This document shows, piece by piece, positions 52,841 to 61,152 of a stretch of 61,152 bases of DNA (its first letter is position 1; each line of letters starts with the position of its first letter). This DNA is from Asaia bogorensis (GTDB taxonomy: Bacteria > Pseudomonadota > Alphaproteobacteria > Acetobacterales > Acetobacteraceae). Under the pieces are notes generated by a model, which saw only the letters and a list, made by a program, of their open reading frames with translations, ran no database searches and was not told the origin of the DNA. The stretch covers positions 1 to 61,152 of the forward strand of contig CAMBMS010000017.1 in the NCBI GenBank assembly GCA_945868845.1, in the 5' to 3' direction. A program made the translations under genes and the position numbers.

Positions 52841-55800
52841 TCAGATCTCCTCCACCCGCTCCACCCCCGGCACCACCTTCATGGCCTGGGCGAGGCGGGG
52901 GGAAACGTTGTAGCCACCCGGCAGCGCGACCTCCACGCTTTGCGCGTCATCCAACCGAGGCAGCAGCACCACGCGGCCCTTGCCCCGGCCTTCGCGTTTC
53001 AGTAGGGCGCGCACCTGCGCCACCGCTTCCGTGGTATGTACCCAGACGCGCATACCGCCAGCGGTGTTGGCGGCGGCCTGATCCAGCGCGGTAACCGATT
53101 GCGCGGTGATACGCAGGGCCTCGCCCTCGCGTTTGAGTTCCGCGTTGACCAGGATGCAACTGCCTTCCACCAGAAGATCGCGGGCCTGCGCCAGCACTTC
53201 GCTGAACACGGTGACTTCATACGATCCGCCGGCATCTGATAGGCGGATCCAGGCCATGCGGCTGCCGGTTCGGGTGATTCGTTCCTTGCGCCCGATCACC
53301 GTGCCGGCGAGTTTTACGCGCGCGGTGCCAGATGGCAGGCAGGCCTCCATCCGGTTCGACGCCAGCACGCCGAGGCGGCGCAGCGCGCCGGCAAAAACGT
53401 CCAGCGGATGGGAGGTGAGGTGGAACCCCACCGCCTCGGCCTCAAAGCCCAGCCGATCCAGCGGCGCCCAGTCTTGTGTATCGGGCAGGGGTAGGGGCTC
53501 GGGGCGGTTGCCGCCACCGAACAGGCCCGCCTGGCCGCTTTCAGCTTCGGCGGCGCGGGCCTGGGCGCGCCTCAGGATGGTATCGGCGCCGGCGAACAAG
53601 CGATTACGGTTGGCATCCAGCACATCAAAGGCGCCGGCACGGGCGAGGTTCTCCATCTGCATACGATTGAGCGCGCGCGGATCGATACGAGCGGCGAAAT
53701 CGGCGATATCCTCGAACGCCTGGCCGTCGCGCGCAGCAACGAGGGATAGCATGGCCGCGTAACCCACCTTCTTGACCGCGGCCAGCGCATAGCGAATGGC
53801 AAGGCAGCCGTCCGCCTGCTTCTCCACTGTAAAATCAGCACCAGATCGGTTAATGTCGGGTGGCAGGATACGAATGCCCATCCGCTCCGCTTCCTGCTTT
53901 AGCGCCGCTAACCGGTCCGTATTACCCAAGGCCAGCGACATGCAGGCAGCGATGAAGACCTCCGGGTGGTTGGCCTTCATCCATGCCGTTTGATAAGCAA
54001 CAAGTGCATACGCAGCCGCGTGCGACTTGTTGAAACCGTAATCGGCGAATTTCGCCATCAACTCGAAAACCTCTTCCGCCTTTGCTTTCACAATGCCGCG
54101 CTCGGTGGCCCCCTTGACGAAAATTTCCTGCTGCGCGTTCATCTCCGCGCGAACTTTCTTGCCCATAGCGCGGCGCAACAAATCGGCGCTGCCGAGGCTA
54201 TAGCCGCCCATCTTCTGCGCGATCTGCATCACCTGTTCCTGATAGACCATGATACCGTAGGTTTCGGACAGGATTTCCATCAGCTCGGGATGTGGCGGCT
54301 GCCATTTTTCGCCATGCTTGCGCCGGCAGTAATCGGGGATATTGGCCATCGGCCCAGGACGGTAGAGGGCGACGGCGGCGATCAAATCCTCGAACCGGTC
54401 AGGGCGCATCTGGCGCAGCACATCGCGCATACCCTGGCCTTCCAACTGGAACACGCCCCCGGCATCGCCGCGGGTGAGCATGTCGTAAGATTTGGCATCA
54501 TCCAACGGCAATTTTTCCAAATCGACATGGATATTTAGTTCGCTAAGGAATTTCACCGCGCGTTGCAGGATGGTCAGCGTGGTCAGGCCAAGGAAGTCAA
54601 ACTTAACAAGCCCCGCCTGCTCTACCTGCTTCATCGAATATTGCGTGACGAGAAATTCCGAGCGCGGATCGCGATATAGCGGCACCAATTCTATCAGCGG
54701 GCGATCCCCAATGACGACACCCGCGGCATGGGTGGAAGCGTGACGGTAGAGCCCTTCGAGCTGCAAGGCGATTTCCAACAGACGCGAAATGGCTTCGTCG
54801 CTGTCGCGCAGTTCCCGCAGCCGAGCTTCGCCGTCGATGGCTTGTTGCAGGGTCACGGGCTTGGCCGGGTTATTAGGAATCAGTTCGGCGACTTTATTGA
54901 CATGACCATAGGCCATACCCAGTACGCGGCCCACATCGCGCACGGCGGCGCGGGCTTGCAGTTTCCCAAAGGTGATGATCTGCGCCACGCGGTCGGTGCC
55001 ATATTCCTTACGGACATAATCTATCACCTCATCGCGGCGATCCTGGCAGAAATCAATGTCGAAATCTGGCATCGACACACGTTCGGGGTTAAGAAAGCGT
55101 TCGAACAACAGGCCAAAGCGCAGTGGATCGAGATCGGTGATGGTCAGCGCCCAAGCAACGACGGAACCGGCACCTGACCCACGGCCAGGACCGACGGGGA
55201 TTTTCTGTTTTTTCGCCCATTGGATGAAATCGGCAACGATGAGGAAATAGCCAGGGAAACCCATCTTTTCGATCACCTCCAGCTCGTAATCGAGGCGCTC
55301 GCGATAACGCGCACGAGTTTTGGGATCGGGATTGATCGCGTCCATGCGGCGTACCAATCCGGCGATGGCCATTTCCGTGATGGTTTCGGCTTCACTCGCC
55401 CCTTCATGGACTTTGGGGCAGACAGGAAGCAGCGGTTTACGGGATTCGGCCATTACCGCACAACTACGCGCAATGGCGATGGTGTTGTCGCAGGCGTCCG
55501 GAATATCTGCGAACAGCGCGCGCATGACATTCGCCGGCTTGAACCAATGCTCCGGCGTGACGCGGCGGCGAGTTTGTTCCGATAACAGACGGCCCTCGGC
55601 GATACAAAGCAGGGCGTCATGGGCCGCGTGCATCTCTGGCTGGGCAAAGAAGCAATCGTTGGTGGCGGCTAGCGGAATAGCGCGCGCATCGGCCAGCGCA
55701 ATCAGGCCGGGTCCAATGGCACGCTCGATATCCAGTCCGTGGCGGTGCAGCTCCATGATGGTATGGCCGGGGAATGCCTCGACCATACGCGCCAACAGCG

Positions 55801-56260
55801 CTTCCGCTGCGTCCTTCTGGCCTTCGGCAAGCAGGCGCGCGATGGGGCCGAGCGTGCCGCCGGTGAGCAGATAAAGTCCGTGCGCGTGGGCGGCGATGAC
55901 ATCGAATGTGAGTTGCGCGCGCAAGGTCGGATCCGATTGCAGGAAGCCGAGGGAGGACAGCCGTTGCAGGTTAGCCAGCCCCGCCGTGTCGCGCGCCAAC
56001 AGCGCAACGGGATCAGGCGGGAGACGTGGGTTGTCGTCTCGCGTCAGCATGATCTGGCAGCCGATAATCGGTTGTATGCCCTTGCCGATGCAGTATTGGG
56101 AAAATTCCAGCGCGCCGAACAGATTGGCAGTGTCGGTGATCGCCACGGCCGGCATCCCATTAGCGCGGGCGAGTGTAGGAATCTGGTCGACCTTAATCGC
56201 ACCCTCGCTGAGCGAATAGGCTGAATGGACGCGCAAATGGACAAAACCGGCGTGGCTCAT
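52841..56260 (-). CDS. dnaE: DNA polymerase III subunit alpha
   Basis: DnaE is the replicative polymerase catalytic subunit. The 1139-aa protein starts with a PHP domain (FVHLRVHSAYSLSEGAIKVD). The polymerase active site has GPGRGSGAGSVVAWAL and the catalytic aspartates in MPDFDIDFCQDRRDEVIDYV. The tail carries the HhH and OB-fold parts (KLAGTVIGRKERITRTGSRM). ATG 56260 is the family start; the longer frame overlaps lolD. This is the main DnaE1 type, in its usual alphaproteobacterial position after lolD. Confidence 0.97.
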   Translation of the reverse strand: MSHAGFVHLRVHSAYSLSEGAIKVDQIPTLARANGMPAVAITDTANLFGALEFSQYCIGKGIQPIIGCQIMLTRDDNPRLPPDPVALLARDTAGLANLQRLSSLGFLQSDPTLRAQLTFDVIAAHAHGLYLLTGGTLGPIARLLAEGQKDAAEALLARMVEAFPGHTIMELHRHGLDIERAIGPGLIALADARAIPLAATNDCFFAQPEMHAAHDALLCIAEGRLLSEQTRRRVTPEHWFKPANVMRALFADIPDACDNTIAIARSCAVMAESRKPLLPVCPKVHEGASEAETITEMAIAGLVRRMDAINPDPKTRARYRERLDYELEVIEKMGFPGYFLIVADFIQWAKKQKIPVGPGRGSGAGSVVAWALTITDLDPLRFGLLFERFLNPERVSMPDFDIDFCQDRRDEVIDYVRKEYGTDRVAQIITFGKLQARAAVRDVGRVLGMAYGHVNKVAELIPNNPAKPVTLQQAIDGEARLRELRDSDEAISRLLEIALQLEGLYRHASTHAAGVVIGDRPLIELVPLYRDPRSEFLVTQYSMKQVEQAGLVKFDFLGLTTLTILQRAVKFLSELNIHVDLEKLPLDDAKSYDMLTRGDAGGVFQLEGQGMRDVLRQMRPDRFEDLIAAVALYRPGPMANIPDYCRRKHGEKWQPPHPELMEILSETYGIMVYQEQVMQIAQKMGGYSLGSADLLRRAMGKKVRAEMNAQQEIFVKGATERGIVKAKAEEVFELMAKFADYGFNKSHAAAYALVAYQTAWMKANHPEVFIAACMSLALGNTDRLAALKQEAERMGIRILPPDINRSGADFTVEKQADGCLAIRYALAAVKKVGYAAMLSLVAARDGQAFEDIADFAARIDPRALNRMQMENLARAGAFDVLDANRNRLFAGADTILRRAQARAAEAESGQAGLFGGGNRPEPLPLPDTQDWAPLDRLGFEAEAVGFHLTSHPLDVFAGALRRLGVLASNRMEACLPSGTARVKLAGTVIGRKERITRTGSRMAWIRLSDAGGSYEVTVFSEVLAQARDLLVEGSCILVNAELKREGEALRITAQSVTALDQAAANTAGGMRVWVHTTEAVAQVRALLKREGRGKGRVVLLPRLDDAQSVEVALPGGYNVSPRLAQAMKVVPGVERVEEI

Positions 56261-56279
56261 AGGGACCCCCGAGTCGCTC

Positions 56280-56960
56280 TCAGGCGTAGGGTACGACTTT
56301 TCCATCCCGCAGGGTAATGGTGCGGTCCATGCGCGCGGCCAGATCGGGATTATGGGTCGCGATCAGGGCGGCAACGTTCTGGGTGCGGACAACGGACAGA
56401 AGCTCGTCGAAGACGATGGACGCGGTGGCGACATCCAGATTGCCGGTGGGTTCGTCCGCCAGCAGGATGGCCGGCGCGTTGGCCAGCGCACGCGCAATGG
56501 CGACCCTTTGCTGCTCGCCGCCGGAAAGTTTGCCGGGCAGATGATTTTCCCGGTCGGCGAGGCCGAAAGCCACGAGCAAAGCGCGCGCGCGCTCCGCCGC
56601 CTGCACCCGCGGCTTGCCGGCAATGAGTTGCGGTAGGATGACGTTTTCGAGCGCGGAAAATTCGGCCAGCAAATGATGGAACTGATAGACAAACCCGATT
56701 CTGTCGCGGCGAATGGCGGTGCGCTCCGTGTCCGGTAGTTTTCCGGCGTCGCGGCCGAGAACGCTGACCTTGCCGCTATCGGGCTTTTCCAGCAAGCCGG
56801 CGAGATGCAGCAAGGTGGACTTACCGGCGCCGGAGGGCGCGACCAGGGCGACGATTTCGCCGGCGCGCAATGAAAAATCCACGCCGCGCAAGACCGGTAG
56901 CTCGCCGGCTTCCGTACGGTAAATACGCTGGACGTTTTGCAGGACGAGGGAATCACTCAT
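56280..56960 (-). CDS. lolD: Lipoprotein-releasing ABC transporter ATPase
   Basis: LolD powers release of outer-membrane lipoproteins to LolA. The 226-aa ATPase has Walker [12 protein letters not shown], the LolD-like Q-loop region [18 protein letters not shown], the signature [15 protein letters not shown] and Walker [14 protein letters not shown]. It overlaps lolC by 8 bases and lies 19 bases before dnaE. Confidence 0.95.
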   Translation of the reverse strand: MSDSLVLQNVQRIYRTEAGELPVLRGVDFSLRAGEIVALVAPSGAGKSTLLHLAGLLEKPDSGKVSVLGRDAGKLPDTERTAIRRDRIGFVYQFHHLLAEFSALENVILPQLIAGKPRVQAAERARALLVAFGLADRENHLPGKLSGGEQQRVAIARALANAPAILLADEPTGNLDVATASIVFDELLSVVRTQNVAALIATHNPDLAARMDRTITLRDGKVVPYA

Positions 56961-58209
56961 GGCGAAGCGCCTCCACCGGATCGGTGCGCGCGGCGCGCCA
57001 GCTGGGATAGAGCGTGGCCAGAAAAGCCAAGAACAATGCCATGCCCATGACCTCCGTTACCTCCGTCCAATCGAGGCGTGAAGGTAGATGGGTTAGGTAA
57101 TAGACCTCTGAACTAAAAACATCGGTTCCGGTGACGGTTTCCACCCAGCCCTGGATGGTCTGGATATTCCAGCAAAAAACTACGCCGATAATTAGCCCTA
57201 CAAAGGTGCCGATAACACCGACCGAGGCACCGCACATCAGAAAGATACGCATGATGGCGCCACTGCTGGCACCAATGGTACGCAGGACCGCGATATCCTT
57301 CGTCTTGTCCTTCACCATCATGATCATGGACGAGATGACGTTGAAGGCGGCGACCAGGATGATGAGAGTAAGAATGAGAAACAGCACATTGCGCTGTACC
57401 TGTACGGCAGTGAAAAAGCTGTTATTGGCCTGCTGCCAGTCCACTACCTGCACCGGTGTTCCGATTAATGCCGCGCGAATGGCGCTTGTGACTTGAGCGA
57501 CCCGCTTGGGGTCCGTCACCGTCACTTCGATATGCGAGGCGTTGTCGGGTTTCTGGAAAAAAATTTGCGCGGCGGCCAGCGGCAGAAACACATAGTTGCT
57601 ATCATACTCGTTCATACCGACCTGAAAAATCGCTACCACCTTATAAGCGCGCACGCGTGGGATGGTGCCAAAGGCGGTGATGGCGCCTTGCGGCGAGACC
57701 AGGGTGACATCAGCACCCAGGCGTAGGCCGAAGCGGCGCGCGACGCCGACGCCGACGACGATGGCATCCTCGCCATGGAAATCATCGAGGCTACCGGCAA
57801 CCACATGCTCACTGACAGCCCGCAAACGGCGAAAATCATCCTGGCGGATACCGCGCACCTGGGCACCGCTGTTGGTGCCGCGATTATCGGTCAGCAAGAC
57901 CTGACCATCCACCACCGGGGTAGCAGTGACGACATCGGGGATTGCGCGGATTTTCGCCACCATTTCGTCGAATTTTACCAATGGCGCGCCGGCACCATAA
58001 ATGCCGAGATGACCATTGAAGCCGAGGATACGTGACAAAAGATCGGCCTTGAAGCCGCCCATAACGCTCAACACGATGATCAGGGTGGCAACGCCGAGCG
58101 CGATTCCGATGAGAGAAAAACTGGCGATGACGCTGACGAATCGCTCGCCACGACGGGCGCGCAGGTAACGTCCGGCGATGGTCCGTTCAAAGGTGTTGAA
58201 CAGAGTCAT
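56953..58209 (-). CDS. lolC: Lipoprotein-releasing ABC transporter permease
   Basis: The 418-aa membrane protein has one N-terminal helix ([20 protein letters not shown]), a large periplasmic domain and three C-terminal helices ([20 protein letters not shown] and others), the MacB/FtsX-like layout of LolC/LolE. Alphaproteobacteria usually have a single such permease that forms a homodimer. It lies downstream of proS after 109 bases and is coupled to lolD. Confidence 0.93.
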   Translation of the reverse strand: MTLFNTFERTIAGRYLRARRGERFVSVIASFSLIGIALGVATLIIVLSVMGGFKADLLSRILGFNGHLGIYGAGAPLVKFDEMVAKIRAIPDVVTATPVVDGQVLLTDNRGTNSGAQVRGIRQDDFRRLRAVSEHVVAGSLDDFHGEDAIVVGVGVARRFGLRLGADVTLVSPQGAITAFGTIPRVRAYKVVAIFQVGMNEYDSNYVFLPLAAAQIFFQKPDNASHIEVTVTDPKRVAQVTSAIRAALIGTPVQVVDWQQANNSFFTAVQVQRNVLFLILTLIILVAAFNVISSMIMMVKDKTKDIAVLRTIGASSGAIMRIFLMCGASVGVIGTFVGLIIGVVFCWNIQTIQGWVETVTGTDVFSSEVYYLTHLPSRLDWTEVTEVMGMALFLAFLATLYPSWRAARTDPVEALRHE

Positions 58210-58318
58210 GGAGGCGCCGCGTGTTCGTGGGGGCGCAAGGCAAGACGTAGATGCCCGCCTGCGCGGTCATGACGGTGTTGGGGATGGCCACGATGAAACA
58301 AAATAATCGCCGTTGGAA

Positions 58319-59629
58319 TCAGATGATGCGGGCCAAGGCGGCGTCCACCGAAATTTTGTGGCGCTCTCCGGTAGCGCGGCGTTTCAGTTCTACCACGCCA
58401 TTGGCTACGCCGCTTGGGCCGACGATGATTTGCCAGGGCAGGCCCATCAGATCGGCATCGGCGAATTTTTCACCAGCGCGCGCATCCCGATCATCGTAGA
58501 TGGCCTGGCCGCGCAAGGCAGTATAGAGCGTATCACAAATCTTATCACAGGCGGCGTCACCAGCGCGCAGGTTAAGGATTGTGGTTTTGTAGGGCGCAAC
58601 GACGTCTGGCCAGATGATCCCGGCCTCATCATGGCTGGCCTCGATGATGGCGCCGACGAGGCGGGAGACCCCGATACCGTAGCTACCCATTTCCGGAATC
58701 AATTGCTTGCCATCGGCTCCGGAAACGGAGAGACCCATCGCCTTAGAATATTTAGTACCGAAGTAAAAAATATGGCCAACTTCGATGCCGCGCCCTTCGC
58801 GGCGGCGCGTGGGAGAAATGTTGTTCCAACTGACCAGATTATGTTTCTCATCGGTCGCGGCATATTGCGAGGTCATCAGATCATAAAAGCGCTGCAAATC
58901 CTCATCTGATTGATGGTTAAAGCCGCCACCCTGATAGTCGATTTCTTCGAAAGATGCATCGTAATAAACTTGGCTTTCTCCGGTCGGCGCCAAAATAATA
59001 AACTCATGGCTGAGGTCCCCACCGATCGGGCCGGTATCGGCGACCATAGGAATCGCCTTCAAGCCCATGCGCTGGAAGGTCCGCATATAGGCCAGCATCA
59101 TCTGCCGGTAGACACGAACTGCGCCCTCGTAGTCGACGTCGAACGAATACGCATCCTTCATCAGGAATTCACGCCCGCGCATGACCCCGAAGCGAGGGCG
59201 CACCTCGTCGCGGAATTTCCATTGGATATGGTACAGCACCTGCGGCAGGTCGCGATAGCTTTTCGCGCCCTGCCGCATTAGGTCGGTGACCATCTCCTCA
59301 TTCGTCGGGCCGAACAGCATTTCGCGGTCGTGGCGGTCGGTGATGCGCAGCATTTCCTTGCCGTAATCATCATAGCGGCCGGACTCCCGCCACAGCTCGG
59401 CCGGCTGGATGGTGGGCATCAGCAATTCCTGCGCACCGATCGCATCCTGCTCTTCGCGCACGATCTGCTCGATGTGGCGCAGCACGCGGTAGCCCATCGG
59501 CAGCCAGGCATAGATGCCGGCCGAGGTCTGCCGCACTAGCCCGGCGCGCAGCATCAGCCGGTGCGAGGCGATCTGGGCCTCGGATGGCGTTTCCTTAAGC
59601 GTGGGGACGAAGGCGCGCGAGAGCAGCAT
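58319..59629 (-). CDS. proS: Prolyl-tRNA synthetase (short alphaproteobacterial type)
   Basis: ProS charges tRNA-Pro. At 436 aa it is the short bacterial form that lacks the roughly 180-residue INS editing domain found in E. coli. Class II motifs are present: [20 protein letters not shown] and [20 protein letters not shown] (motif 1), [20 protein letters not shown] (motif 2), and [17 protein letters not shown] (motif 3). The order proS-lolC-lolD-dnaE is conserved in alphaproteobacteria. Confidence 0.96.
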   Translation of the reverse strand: MLLSRAFVPTLKETPSEAQIASHRLMLRAGLVRQTSAGIYAWLPMGYRVLRHIEQIVREEQDAIGAQELLMPTIQPAELWRESGRYDDYGKEMLRITDRHDREMLFGPTNEEMVTDLMRQGAKSYRDLPQVLYHIQWKFRDEVRPRFGVMRGREFLMKDAYSFDVDYEGAVRVYRQMMLAYMRTFQRMGLKAIPMVADTGPIGGDLSHEFIILAPTGESQVYYDASFEEIDYQGGGFNHQSDEDLQRFYDLMTSQYAATDEKHNLVSWNNISPTRRREGRGIEVGHIFYFGTKYSKAMGLSVSGADGKQLIPEMGSYGIGVSRLVGAIIEASHDEAGIIWPDVVAPYKTTILNLRAGDAACDKICDTLYTALRGQAIYDDRDARAGEKFADADLMGLPWQIIVGPSGVANGVVELKRRATGERHKISVDAALARII

Positions 59630-59665
59630 GAGCGATGATCCGGATGGGGGAATGTTGGCGAGACC

Positions 59666-60612
59666 CTAGTCGCGTGAGGAGCGCGCCGCCAGATGGAGCA
59701 GATTTTGGCTGGGGCGCTCTACCCCGCGCCAAAGCATAAGCGACAGAATGGGCGTCGCCGCGACGGTGGTGGAGGCAAAAATCCCGGCGTGATCGGCGAG
59801 CACCATGGCTATGCCACGCCAGAGCGCGGCCTGGAGCATCTCCACCGCCGCGAAACTCATATAAAAACTTTAGGAGAGAATGCCGGCGAAGACAAATCCC
59901 GGCAGGCGGGTGAGCAGATTTTCCCTGCCCTGCTCGCGCGACCAGCCCGGCAATGTTGACGAAAATATTGGTAACCGACGGCGTATCATAGGTCCCGAAC
60001 GCGTCCAGAGCGGCGCACAACGCGCCGGCCTATGCGAAATTCGGCGAAGCACGCCAACAACACGGCGAGGGAGCCCAGCGCGCCAGCACCATGCGGGCCA
60101 GGAATTCTGGCGCGAACCGGCCCAAAGTCAGAGCGGTAGGCGAGGTTGAGATGCATGCCCGCGCCGGCCAGCCCCACCTCCGCCAGTACGGCCAGCGGCG
60201 CTGCCAACACCGGGGCGGCCTGCCGGGGCGGCGCATGCCGGCCCACGGTGCCGGCAACGCCAGATACCCCGCCCACTCGGTGCTGATTGACCAGGACCAA
60301 TAGTTCCAGGTCTCGCATTTGGCGGCGCCCGAGCCATGCACCAGCAGTAGGTTCTGCAGCAAAGAGCCGGTAACAAAACGACCGGGCTCGCGCGAGGCAA
60401 TACTGATAGCGGTGCCGCCCACGAGCAGCAGGGCTAGTATGATGATCACGGAAAGGTGAATAAAATAGATGCGGTATAGACGCCGCAGCTAGAAGCTGCG
60501 CGATGCCGCACCGGACTGATCCAGGCGCGGATGGATAGGCGCCAGGACCAGCCCCGGGAGAATAAAAAACACATTTACCCCCAGATTGTCGCACCAAATC
60601 ATGGCTACCAGC
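59666..60612 (-). pseudogene. Acyltransferase 3 family protein, broken
   Basis: Several minus-strand frames together spell a membrane acyltransferase 3 (OafA-like): LGVNVFFILPGLVLAPIHPR (N-terminal), a stop, YRIYFIHLSVIIILALLLVG, the diagnostic NYWSWSISTEWAGYLALPA, then out of frame the C-terminal MSFAAVEMLQAALWRGIAMV and LMLWRGVERPSQNLL. Such enzymes O-acylate surface sugars. The gene has multiple frameshifts and its 5' end is cut off exactly where the IS630 sequence begins at 60613. This points to disruption by that element or by recombination at it. Confidence 0.8.
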
Positions 60613-60692
60613 AGGCCGCCGTTGCAACCGGCGCCGGTGAAGAGTGAGACCGCGTTGCGTGTCTCCGCTCGTCTCAACCGGACGACCCCCGG
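60613..60692. repeat. 80-bp inverted repeat, right copy
   Basis: This is the reverse complement of bases 1-80 with a single mismatch. It marks the start of the right IS630 remnant and the break in the acyltransferase pseudogene. Confidence 0.92.
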
Positions 60693-61152
60693 GTTGGGCA
60701 GCGACGTTAAAGCTCGGGTGGGTGTGCGCATCAGCCGCTCACAATGATCCAGGGCCCCGCGTCAAGACATTCCGCTGGAGGCGGCCGAGACAGACGCTGA
60801 AGGGGCGCCAGGTTGCGGCCGAGGTTGAACGGGTCGACCGGCGTCTACAGCGGCGCAAACAGCAGGCCGAAGCCGGCGACATCGTTCTGCTTTGCGGTGA
60901 CGAGAGTGAGGCTCTGCCTACCTCGCCCGCGTCTGGGCGAAGACCCGGGCGGTTCTGCAGGTTCCCGCACCAGGACAGCCAATCAAACTGGTCGTCCTGG
61001 TGGAGGAGAATGGTCCGATACACACCACAAGCTACCCGCGGCCGCGCCGGCGGCACGTGCCCAGTGGCGCACCGCCGAGTGGTTGCCAAAGTATGCGCCA
61101 TAACTGAACAACATCGAACGAGACAACGTCAAACGGGTCTGGCACGACCTCA
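60613..61152 (+). mobile_element. IS630-family transposase remnant, middle and C-terminal part
   Basis: The plus strand reads, across several frames, AAVATGAG, a stop, the short GVRISRSQ, then FRWRRPRQTLKGRQVAAEVE and QQAEAGDIVLLCGDESEAL (catalytic region), LARVWAKTRAVLQVPAPGQP, and WRTAEWLPKYAP, TAA, LNNIERDNVKRVWHDL at the end. This is the order of an IS630 transposase from just after the HTH to the last catalytic motif. Frameshifts and stops make it inactive. It continues beyond the window. It is inverted relative to the left remnant at 1-205. Confidence 0.85.

Noticed and set aside
1-61152. CRISPR array, prophage, tRNA or rRNA genes, integron
   Set aside because: No regularly spaced direct repeats, no phage structural genes, and no cloverleaf or rRNA-like sequence were seen on reading both strands.

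Overview
The window looks like chromosomal DNA of a GC-rich alphaproteobacterium, most likely of the Rhodospirillales (perhaps an Acetobacteraceae relative). The grounds are gene order: pyrH-frr-uppS-cdsA-dxr-rseP-bamA-skp-lpxD-fabZ-lpxA-lpxI on one side and proS-lolC-lolD-dnaE on the other. Supporting signs are the short prolyl-tRNA synthetase, LpxI in place of LpxH, and many tripartite tricarboxylate transporters with Bug-type receptors. This placement is inferred from gene content; no database was searched.

Layout. 1-2.1 kb: an IS630 remnant, an MFS transporter and a convergent Rap1a/Tai-like protein. 2.1-15.3 kb: a long plus-strand run for UMP kinase, ribosome recycling, undecaprenyl-PP and CDP-diacylglycerol synthesis, the MEP-pathway reductoisomerase, RseP, BamA, Skp and early lipid A synthesis, ending in lpxI and gloA; lpxB is not in this run. 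15.3-22.3 kb: an MFS transporter, a D-2-hydroxyacid dehydrogenase, a crotonase, two CaiB-type CoA-transferases and two MaoC hot-dog proteins. 22.4-35.8 kb: an accessory region with an orphan Bug receptor, an LLM flavin oxidoreductase, a ThDP enzyme, a PhyH dioxygenase, a MOSC protein, an unrecognised 533-aa/130-aa pair, a TauD-type dioxygenase and a cupin. These are mixed with decayed pieces of ISNCY, ISAs1, IS21, IS6 and IS1380 elements and with host pseudogenes. 35.8-48.2 kb: VOC and PNPOx-like proteins, a complete tctCAB set, a GMC oxidoreductase, a CMD-family protein, a second tctBA pair and two tandem Bug receptors with the stump of a third. 48.2-59.6 kb: nadA-nadC, a MoxR/VWA pair, dnaE, lolD, lolC and proS, all on the minus strand. 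59.7-61.2 kb: a broken acyltransferase-3 gene and a broken IS630 transposase.

How the parts fit. The two ends are conserved housekeeping blocks for envelope biogenesis, NAD synthesis, replication and translation. The middle 30 kb is a catabolic patchwork: carboxylate uptake (three Bug/TTT sets), CoA activation (two CaiB), beta-oxidation-like steps (crotonase, MaoC) and several oxidative enzymes (LLM, PhyH, TauD, GMC). Its substrate cannot be read from the sequence. It is being eroded: every transposase seen is broken, and at least five host genes are pseudogenes (LTXXQ protein, acyl-CoA dehydrogenase, FAD monooxygenase, third Bug, acyltransferase 3).

The first 80 bases recur inverted at 60613-60692 with one mismatch, so two IS630 remnants in opposite orientation frame nearly the whole window. 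No rRNA, tRNA, CRISPR array, prophage or replication origin was recognised. I did not find a clear-cut undescribed system. The best candidate for novelty is the unrecognised two-gene unit at 31398-33399.
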